A DNA stretch of 15,557 nucleotides, taken from Ghiorsea sp. GTDB lineage: Bacteria > Pseudomonadota > Zetaproteobacteria > Mariprofundales > Mariprofundaceae. The notes beneath the pieces were generated by a model. That model had not been told where the DNA came from, searched no databases, and saw only the letters and a program-made list of their open reading frames with translations. The stretch is from NCBI GenBank assembly GCA_030950765.1, contig JAUZQX010000039.1, positions 1-15,557 on the forward strand, read 5' to 3'. This document shows positions 8,501 through 14,274 of this stretch, in pieces (positions within the stretch are counted from its first letter, which is position 1; each line of letters opens with the position of its first letter). The position numbers and the translations under genes were made by a program.

Positions 8501-10698
8501 GAAGATAGCGCACTGTTTTTACCAAGCGGGGTTGATGCTGTGATGCGGTACTCTGTGAAGGCAAATTTTGCACGATCTAGAGTAAGCTCGGGTTGTATCG
8601 TTTGTTGCACCATTTGGAAAGGTGAGGATATATCTTTACGCCCATAGACGTTGTAATAGCCTGTGAAACTACTGCTTGCAGGTAACCATTGTATATGCGC
8701 TTTTTTCACATCGCCAATGATGCTGATATTACGCACTTGTTTTGGTGGAAAAAGGGCAACAAATGTATGCCGTTTATGCTTGTCTGTATCAAGAATAGAT
8801 ATGATGTTTTCTCGGGTTGGTACGGGGTTGAATATCCAAGCATTATCACCGCCGAATAGATTATTAGATGGCGAAAACAAACTTAAGGCAGGCTCAACAC
8901 TTAGGTCTAAATGTATGTCGACAGTGCTTTGCAATGCTTTCTTTGCAGATGTGGTTAATTGGGCAACAGAAGTAGCTTGTTCATTTTTATGTTGCGCTCC
9001 CCACTGTTGGTCATAACCCGCTTGTGCCTTGTTTTTACTTGGTGAGAAACGATAAACATACTTGTCATTGTGATACACCCAGATGCTAAGAGGATTGTTG
9101 GGTGTTGAAACCATGGCATACAATATGTTTCCTTTGTTTGTCATGATATCGTGGATGGTTAAAAACTCATGGCGGTGTTCAGCAGGGTAGCCCAATTCTT
9201 TTATAAACTTACCTTGATGTGAATAGACCAATATTTTGTGTAATGCTGCATCTGCAGCATAGATATTGCCGTTGCTTCCGATAGCAACAGCGATGGGTTC
9301 TTTAAGTGTGACAACATCCGCTTTGTTATTGCCTATGGATTGTTTAAATAAACCGTTACGACTGAATGTTTGGATACGTTTGTTGCCTGTGTCGGCAATG
9401 TACACAAGGTTTTGGGTTAATGTTAAAGATGTGGCATTGGATATATCACCATCACGCCGTCCTTTGCTGGCGAAGGTAAATTTAAAAGTTCCCGATTTAT
9501 CGAATACTTTAATACCTTTGTCATCCAAAATAAGTAATTCATTTTGGTCGAAAGCTGCTCGGCTAGGATTATTAAACTTACTTGCCAATTGCTGCAAAAT
9601 AACACCATCATGCGAGCGAATAGAAACACTATCCTTTTTACTGTTTATACATAAAATTTGTTCTGCATCATAAACGTATGATTTTTCACAAGCTGATAGC
9701 AATACAGAAGAAGGTAAAATGCTCATCTGGTCTTGTTCAAGATTCAACGGTGCTGTGTACTTCCAGTCTAGCTGAAAGATTTCAATTTTTTTATTACCCT
9801 GATCAGCAACATAAAGTTTACCATCAACATCCAACGCAAGGTTGCCAACACGTTGGAATTGACCTCGACCTTTACCATTGGTACCAAAAGAAGATAAAAC
9901 TTCCATGTTTTCCCAATCGAGTTCTAAAATATGCCCCGTTTTCTTCTCGGCAATAATCAAAATACCATCGGGGCGCACAGTCATAGCAGTGAGCTTGGCA
10001 TTGTTATACGCAAGTAGTTTAAATTCATCTGTGCCAAGTATGGTGTCTAATTCACCTTGGGCTGAATAAATAGAAATTCTACCACCGCCTGTTTCATCCA
10101 ACACATATACCCTACCTTTTTGGTCAATGGCAATATGGGTAATATGTTTTAAGTTTGAATTTTCTGAGGTCTTGTCTGCATCATCACCAAAGGTGAATAA
10201 AAATAAACCTTCTGGGGTGAAGGCAGAAATGCGATCGTTACCCGCATCAGCAATGTATACAATCCCATGTCTTGACCAAGCCGCAGCAACAGGTTTTTCA
10301 ATTTGACCTTCTTGATCACCTTCTTCTGAAAAACTATTCCAGCTATTTTGGGTACTCACAAAAAAATGTGCGTTTTGTGTATCTGTAAGCACAAAACGAT
10401 GCTCTGAGATGGGGATTAGGCTGGTAAACTTCTGCTTTTTAGTACCTTGTTGAAACACAGTAGGTGTTTTGCCTGCGCGCCACTCGTAGGCAGTGTTCCG
10501 TTTGTCTGTAATCCATAAGTTGCCGTGGTCGGCATAAAGAGACGAAATATTATGAACGGAAATACCTGTGAGTTGTTCGGCTGGAATGCTATCAATGATG
10601 GTTGGCACAGCTTGTGCGGAAGCGGCAGTGAACAAACTGATGCCAACAGAGAGGGATATTACAAGTTGCTGGGTTACGCGTTTAATCATGTTGCTCAT
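5548..10698 (-). CDS. Giant exported NHL-propeller / TPR / transglutaminase-like protein
   Basis: I do not recognise a named family for this 1716-residue multidomain protein. A Sec signal peptide ends at ASAQA (about residue 30). Residues ~45-555 contain NHL-type beta-propeller repeats, with signatures YIADAGNDRI (148-157), YVADQGNKKIEIF (296-308), YIADTGNKRIQTF (433-445) and YAADAALHKILVY (480-492). Residues ~650-735 resemble a fibronectin type III fold (IQWLPASSSFTGYYNVYGR, FTEYRITASTPLG). About 14 TPRs follow at ~740-1226, then a beta-rich stretch (~1230-1340). A transglutaminase-like domain spans ~1345-1520, with Cys1446 in RSGDCDDLSILLAA, His1472 in DVPQHLLMMF and a candidate acidic residue Glu1508 in WIPLEAT. 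Further TPRs lie at ~1590-1716. It is probably periplasmic or surface-exposed, as no transmembrane anchor beyond the signal peptide was noticed. Translation starts exactly at the end of cobD (TGAATG). A scaffold with cysteine-peptidase or crosslinking activity is inference. Confidence 0.9.
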   Translation of the reverse strand: MSNMIKRVTQQLVISLSVGISLFTAASAQAVPTIIDSIPAEQLTGISVHNISSLYADHGNLWITDKRNTAYEWRAGKTPTVFQQGTKKQKFTSLIPISEHRFVLTDTQNAHFFVSTQNSWNSFSEEGDQEGQIEKPVAAAWSRHGIVYIADAGNDRISAFTPEGLFLFTFGDDADKTSENSNLKHITHIAIDQKGRVYVLDETGGGRISIYSAQGELDTILGTDEFKLLAYNNAKLTAMTVRPDGILIIAEKKTGHILELDWENMEVLSSFGTNGKGRGQFQRVGNLALDVDGKLYVADQGNKKIEIFQLDWKYTAPLNLEQDQMSILPSSVLLSACEKSYVYDAEQILCINSKKDSVSIRSHDGVILQQLASKFNNPSRAAFDQNELLILDDKGIKVFDKSGTFKFTFASKGRRDGDISNATSLTLTQNLVYIADTGNKRIQTFSRNGLFKQSIGNNKADVVTLKEPIAVAIGSNGNIYAADAALHKILVYSHQGKFIKELGYPAEHRHEFLTIHDIMTNKGNILYAMVSTPNNPLSIWVYHNDKYVYRFSPSKNKAQAGYDQQWGAQHKNEQATSVAQLTTSAKKALQSTVDIHLDLSVEPALSLFSPSNNLFGGDNAWIFNPVPTRENIISILDTDKHKRHTFVALFPPKQVRNISIIGDVKKAHIQWLPASSSFTGYYNVYGRKDISSPFQMVQQTIQPELTLDRAKFAFTEYRITASTPLGKNSALSSIYQDGFWLGYRAFIAHDYEHALDLLSEATLANPKQAEAWLYLGKTQMALHSFDEASFTFRKLAQFAAWQQQSIYLQAEALMQKEAWLDVKSLVDNAETSGKVDAYLYSLSAYALMQLDDVPSAIYYLSQAVHLEPTSPTWHLALADANFKLGADKDATAELLLATQLAGNNIDSWLEIARTYTKYKMYDDAIVAYERALSLNAKHQQALPELAKLHLTKNNLTDARSLATRMSGISELKSTSYYILGQVALAEGKAPLALAMLAKAGQTDPDNANIWLSMANAYAKLNQPARETEFLVKANAVDDNNFDVHIRLATACETKKDLPCTRNHYERAVAIDKTNITAQLGLARAAIAMGKMVEADIHALEALKIDPSSIDAHLVLAEVQSARGMIPASIATLKKAMRIEEANMDVYLALSKAYIDNHMYNEAIATTDKAMLLDVRNPAPLILSGNIYLARQSFDLAITAFEKALVLAPDNAKYRLQLNTAYLQKKRSADAGGNVVGLKLNSPQFSQIFSAAYKQYTDVPVATLKINNPAGVDYTNVKISFFVKEYMDFPTTTVVERVPANGEVEVPLLAAFNNRILGIDEDTGVQSEVRAEYYLSGKPHLDTRQESMTIYGKNAIVWDKLAMVGSFATPKDDALAVFVRQLVNTYAPKGSAVNPRVAKAMTVYDGLSAYGIKYLVDPNTPYGKLGATQLDTIQFPRETLRQRSGDCDDLSILLAAALANLGIETAILDVPQHLLMMFNTGVPESRRASISLNDEALAIIDGQVWIPLEATLIASSFNEAWAEGARKYHLYGKQAKMKIMPLTQAWESYPPVTLPPANFALTIPDQNTVGNKIHKEWAMLAIKALERQVRPYRIMLALDASNTQAQMQIAVIYARNGLHEQAERELENIHQKEPDNVAALNNLGNIHYIQQDYPKALTMYQQAIIIAPNNADIKVNIAMVYYKMGDVRQAKVVFDEATVIDDQIPKRYEQLTFLLHQ

Positions 10699-11661
10699 TC
10701 AATCCTGCTCCTTGGTGCTTAATGCTGTGGTGAAACGTTGCCAATCTTTTGTCGATGTAGGGTAGCCTAATCGAAGCCAGCCAGCCAAACTATCCCATTC
10801 AGGAAAGTGGCGGACAAGTATGCGCGATGATACGAAATCGGGCAACTTGTCTTTGGGTTTGACAAGTACAAAACTGGTGCAACCTTGTCGAACTTCCCAG
10901 TTATGTTGCGCTAATGTATCAAGCATTTGTTGCCGTAATGTGACAATGTGTGTATCACGTCGCATAGCTTGGGGAAGTAGCTTGGGCAAAAGATGTGCTG
11001 CAAGTGTGGATGTTGGCCATGGTGGAAGCCATGATTGTAAGCTTTGGATATGCTGCTGTTCGGCAATGATATAACCCAAACGCAACCCTGGAATGCAGAA
11101 GGTTTTGGTTAATGAACCAAGGCGAATTACATCAGGTAATACACCCAAGCTTTGGCGCTCGGCAAAAGGCATGTAAGACTCATCCAATACACCATGGCGA
11201 TGCTGAGGGAATGTTTCTTTATGCCCGAAGGGGTTGTGCGGGCTGGTAACCCATACACAATCCGCATCAGGATATGTCGTATCTTGCATATCTACTGCAA
11301 TCACCTGACAATCCGCACGTGTTGCTGCTCGAATCGGCTCAGCATAACAAGGTTGTTTGATGGTCATGCTTTGCCATTGCATGGCTTGGGGCAACACTTC
11401 AATGCCAGCTTGTGCGCCTGCTAGCATCAAGATGTTTTCAGGCGAAACGCGCATGAATGTTGCCAAAGCAGAACGCGCAGGTTCGCCAAACCTGTCAGGG
11501 TAATGAGCAACCAGATGGCTATTATCTTTGAGCCAATCACCCAGCCAAGAGGGAGGTCCTGCAGGGTGTAAACCTGTGGATAAATCAAGAATATCTTCGG
11601 GTTTGCAGTCCCATTGTTGGGCAACTTCTTCAATATTGCCACCGTGAGGTAGGTTTACCAT
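10699..11661 (-). CDS. cobD: Threonine-phosphate decarboxylase (cobalamin aminopropanol pathway)
   Basis: This PLP-dependent class I/II aminotransferase-fold enzyme decarboxylates L-threonine O-3-phosphate to (R)-1-amino-2-propanol phosphate, the linker that CbiB attaches to adenosylcobyric acid. Visible elements are the start LPHGGN with DLSTGLHPAGPP (26-37), the active-site SPHNPFG at 140-146 (Asn143 for the PLP ring), DESY at 160-163 (Asp160 to the pyridine nitrogen), the PLP-binding Lys186 in GSLTKTF, and the phosphate-binding Arg194 in PGLRLGY. At 320 residues it resembles the shorter Pseudomonas-type enzyme (called CobC there) more than the ~364-residue Salmonella CobD. The gene overlaps the end of cbiB by seven bases and ends on the start codon of the giant gene. 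A histidinol-phosphate aminotransferase is the general alternative, but the N-terminal motif and cbiB next door argue against it. Confidence 0.9.
   Translation of the reverse strand: MVNLPHGGNIEEVAQQWDCKPEDILDLSTGLHPAGPPSWLGDWLKDNSHLVAHYPDRFGEPARSALATFMRVSPENILMLAGAQAGIEVLPQAMQWQSMTIKQPCYAEPIRAATRADCQVIAVDMQDTTYPDADCVWVTSPHNPFGHKETFPQHRHGVLDESYMPFAERQSLGVLPDVIRLGSLTKTFCIPGLRLGYIIAEQQHIQSLQSWLPPWPTSTLAAHLLPKLLPQAMRRDTHIVTLRQQMLDTLAQHNWEVRQGCTSFVLVKPKDKLPDFVSSRILVRHFPEWDSLAGWLRLGYPTSTKDWQRFTTALSTKEQD
10708..10713 (-). promoter_or_regulatory. Ribosome binding site of the giant exported gene
   Basis: AAGGAG lies nine bases before the ATG at 10698, inside the last codons of cobD. The cobD stop TGA directly abuts this ATG. 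This fixes the start in preference to the second Met, three codons in, and suggests translational coupling with cobD. Confidence 0.7.
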
Positions 11662-12596
11662 GGTATATTCATGACGCTGGTATAGAGAATGCCTACATAC
11701 AACAAGCCTAAAATACTGTAAACACAGCGATTACTGATGATGATGCCTTGTTGGATATGTGTGGTGGTGATGGCTTGTGGGTTATCACCCATGTAAGCGC
11801 GATGTTCTATGCCTGTATCGCGGACAACATCGCCACCCAAACGAATATTTAAAAGAAATGCCATGGCAGTTTCAGGAAAGCCTGCATTGGGTGATAAATG
11901 TTGTTTGGCTTGGTGGTATATGCTGGGGACTTTATTCAATAAACGTGGTTGTTGTAATAACATCAATAAAGCGGTGATACGGGCAGGGAAAAAGTTGGCA
12001 ATATCATCTGTTTTTGCCGCAAACCAACCAAAATAGGTGTATTTTTCATTTTTATAGCCCCACATGGCATCCAAAGTGTTGGTGATACGATAAGCCCATG
12101 CGCCCCAGCCACCCAATAATATAAACCAGAATAATGGGGCAATGATGGCATCGGAAGTATTCTCGGCTAAGGATTCAATGCTGGCTTTGTGGATGTCTTG
12201 TTGGTTCATTTGTTCTGTGTTGCGTCCAACAACCATGCTGACTTTGGCTTTTGCCTCTTCAATAGTGGCTGCTGAGCTGATGTTTTGGGTATGTTCAGCC
12301 AGTGATTTCCAACCCAAAGAAAACCACAATAATAAAGCTTGGAAAATAACGGATAACCATTCGTTTCCATAAGCCAAGTGATACCAAAGCGTGATAAAGA
12401 TGCTTAAAGAGCCAAAAAACACCAAAAACCATGCAAAAACACCTGAAAACCTGCTATTTTCCCATAAAAAACGTTCAATTTGTTCAGCAAAGTTACCTAA
12501 AGTGGCAACAGGATGCCAATTCGATTTTGGGTCACCCCACATATATTCAAAGACTAGAGCGAGGCTTAGTGTCCAAAATGCATGGTCAAAAAACAA
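11655..12596 (-). CDS. cbiB: Adenosylcobinamide-phosphate synthase CbiB
   Basis: This integral inner-membrane enzyme joins adenosylcobyric acid to aminopropanol (phosphate), giving adenosylcobinamide (phosphate). Family motifs are GDPKSNWHPV near the N-terminus, SIESLAENTSDAIIAPLFW in the middle, YRITNTLDAMWGYKNEKY and FGWFAAKTDDIANFFPAR after it, and SPNAGFPETAMAFLLNIRLGG towards the C-terminus. Several hydrophobic segments agree with its membrane location. The frame is open upstream to a TTG at 12662, but that would overlap bioC by 61 bases and add 22 residues (VQRCGVC...) foreign to the family. I chose TTG at 12596, five bases after the bioC stop, just before FFDHAFWTLSLALVFEYMWGD. This gives 313 residues, close to the usual length of about 320. 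No ATG fits: the first in-frame Met is inside the conserved start region. The start is therefore inferred. Confidence 0.9.
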   Translation of the reverse strand: MFFDHAFWTLSLALVFEYMWGDPKSNWHPVATLGNFAEQIERFLWENSRFSGVFAWFLVFFGSLSIFITLWYHLAYGNEWLSVIFQALLLWFSLGWKSLAEHTQNISSAATIEEAKAKVSMVVGRNTEQMNQQDIHKASIESLAENTSDAIIAPLFWFILLGGWGAWAYRITNTLDAMWGYKNEKYTYFGWFAAKTDDIANFFPARITALLMLLQQPRLLNKVPSIYHQAKQHLSPNAGFPETAMAFLLNIRLGGDVVRDTGIEHRAYMGDNPQAITTTHIQQGIIISNRCVYSILGLLYVGILYTSVMNIPW

Positions 12597-12601
12597 GGGG
12601 T

Positions 12602-13474
12602 TTAAGCAACCTGAATGGGGATAATATTGTCGCGATCGGCATACCCCACATCTTTGTACCAAGCTTGGGCATACAAAGCTTCAAATGTAGCATGAATACG
12701 CCCATCGTCATGTTTAAAATGTTCGCTATAATAAGTCTCAATATCACGTAATAAGGCTCTGCCATATAAACCACCGCTACGCCCTTGAATAGCAGATGCG
12801 GATGCACCAATGCCTTTGAGTTCACGCACCAAACCTATGGTGTTGGGGTAGGTGAGGGTGAACAAGTCGGAGTCGGTTACATGGTCTTCTACGGCGCATT
12901 CACCAAGGCTATTGCCCAAGCTCATCACATCGGCAAAGGGTAATACAGAGCTGGTATGTTCAGGGTTGATGTGGGCAAGTGTTTGTTTGAGTTCGCTTAA
13001 AGTTCTGCGTCCAAAAGTGGAGAATAAAATCAGCCCGCCTGGTTTCAGTACGCGGCGCATTTCTTGCATCATGGCTTGCGCTTCAGGCACCCATTGCATG
13101 GCAAGGTTGGATGTTACCAAATCAAAGGATGCCTTTTTAAAAGGTAGAGCGACGGCATCACTAACTGCATGGTGGTATTTACGTTGCCAAGGCATACGTC
13201 TGGGGAATTGTTGTTGGGTATGGCAAACCATAGTTTCCGAAATATCAGAAGCATAGATGTGTGCTTTTTTGTATTTTTCAGCCAATAAACGGGTGAAAAA
13301 ACCTGTGCCACAGCCAATGTCTAAAATGGACTGGGGTTGAAGTTTGGTGAAGTCGAGATGCGCCAATAAACGCCGCCCGATTTCGCGTTGCAATTCGGCG
13401 TGGTCATCATAACTGCTTGTTGCGCCAGAAAATGCGCGGCGCACATTGTTTACATTGATAAATTCTTCCACCAT
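12602..13474 (-). CDS. bioC: Malonyl-ACP O-methyltransferase BioC
   Basis: BioC uses S-adenosylmethionine to methylate the free carboxyl of malonyl-ACP, so that the fatty acid synthesis machinery can extend it to pimeloyl-ACP methyl ester for biotin. The 290-residue protein has the BioC N-terminal signature RRAFSGATSSYDDHAELQREI (from residue 12; one window of a longer conserved stretch). The SAM-binding motif LDIGCGTG lies at 51-58, the acidic YASDIS at 74-79, a post-motif block DLVTSNLAMQWV, and RRVLKPGGLILFSTFG. The N-terminus overlaps the end of bioH by 25 bases. GGAG lies only two bases before the ATG at 13474, while a GTG codon directly after it would have a better five-base spacing, so the true start may be one codon later. 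Position next to bioH strongly supports the biotin role over other methyltransferases. Confidence 0.93.
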   Translation of the reverse strand: MVEEFINVNNVRRAFSGATSSYDDHAELQREIGRRLLAHLDFTKLQPQSILDIGCGTGFFTRLLAEKYKKAHIYASDISETMVCHTQQQFPRRMPWQRKYHHAVSDAVALPFKKASFDLVTSNLAMQWVPEAQAMMQEMRRVLKPGGLILFSTFGRRTLSELKQTLAHINPEHTSSVLPFADVMSLGNSLGECAVEDHVTDSDLFTLTYPNTIGLVRELKGIGASASAIQGRSGGLYGRALLRDIETYYSEHFKHDDGRIHATFEALYAQAWYKDVGYADRDNIIPIQVA

Positions 13475-14217
13475 GACTCCAATAATTGATTGAAGGCGAC
13501 ATGATGGGTGAGAAATGGCGCATGTCCACAGTCTTCAAATATTTGTAGCTGGGTATTGGGGATACGCGCTGCCAAATATTGCCCAGCTTTTGTTGGTACA
13601 ATGACATCTTGTGCACCATGGACAACCAACGTTGGCAGTTGTATATCGCCCAAAAATGGACGATTATCTAAGTCAGACAACAAATTTAAACCTGTTGCTA
13701 AACCTTGGGTTGTGGGCGGACTTTCTTTGTTGATAGCTGTTTTGGCGATATTCTGCATCTCTTTTCGACTAAGCTTATCGCCATGCAACATCATTTGGAA
13801 AAAACGTTGCATGAGTTTGGGTGTTTGTTGTTGGCTTGCTTGCTCAAAACCTTGCCAGACTTCATCGCTGCAACCGTGCAACCAATGATTTTGCTGTCGA
13901 AATGCTGGCGTGGTTGAAACTAATACCAATCCAGCAAGTTTATCCTGCAATGCAGCCTGTAAAGTCAAAGCGATTTGCCCACCAAGCGACCAACCCACCA
14001 GTATCGTGGGTTGTTGGTGTGTATTGATATGGTATTCAATTTCTTGGTTTAAATGCGCAATCCATTGAGGTTCTTTGATGTCGCCAGCACCACCATGCCC
14101 AGGCAGATTGATAGTATAAGTGCGGGTAAAAGGTGAGAAGTATGTTATCTGTTGATGCCAAATTTGAGTCGATTGCCCCCAGCCATGCAGGAAGATAATA
14201 TTGGGTAGTGAAGTCAT
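13450..14217 (-). CDS. bioH: Pimeloyl-[ACP] methyl ester carboxylesterase BioH
   Basis: BioH removes the methyl group that BioC installed, ending chain extension and releasing pimeloyl-ACP for BioF. It is a cytosolic alpha/beta hydrolase of 255 residues, as usual for the family. The oxyanion strand IIFLHGWGQS lies at 7-16, the nucleophile Ser77 in the elbow GWSLGG, the acid Asp204 in HGAQDVIVP, and the base His232 in CGHAPF. A helical cap lies between about 110 and 185. The start is compact (five residues before the first strand), like some non-enteric BioH proteins. No Shine-Dalgarno is seen before the ATG. The insertion sequence ends only about 55 bp upstream, so the native promoter or an upstream partner gene may have been displaced. 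Confidence 0.9.
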   Translation of the reverse strand: MTSLPNIIFLHGWGQSTQIWHQQITYFSPFTRTYTINLPGHGGAGDIKEPQWIAHLNQEIEYHINTHQQPTILVGWSLGGQIALTLQAALQDKLAGLVLVSTTPAFRQQNHWLHGCSDEVWQGFEQASQQQTPKLMQRFFQMMLHGDKLSRKEMQNIAKTAINKESPPTTQGLATGLNLLSDLDNRPFLGDIQLPTLVVHGAQDVIVPTKAGQYLAARIPNTQLQIFEDCGHAPFLTHHVAFNQLLESWWKNLSM

Positions 14218-14274
14218 AAGCGAATATTAACGGTGAGAAGGATTAAGGGGAAGTTGTTCGTGTATTAGTGTTTG

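Noticed and set aside
5551..10069. Plus-strand open frames of 60-135 codons inside the giant gene and elsewhere
   Set aside because: They lie opposite strongly supported coding sequences, lack recognisable domains and ribosome binding sites, and have low-complexity or Cys-rich translations typical of antisense shadows.
3844..12662. A cobalamin riboswitch for the cbiB-cobD or cobT genes
   Set aside because: The gaps are 0-67 bp, too short for the ~200-nt element, and no B12-box-like sequence was seen.
12602..12662. Long overlap of cbiB with bioC
   Set aside because: It disappears when the TTG at 12596 is used as the cbiB start; the extra residues do not fit the family.
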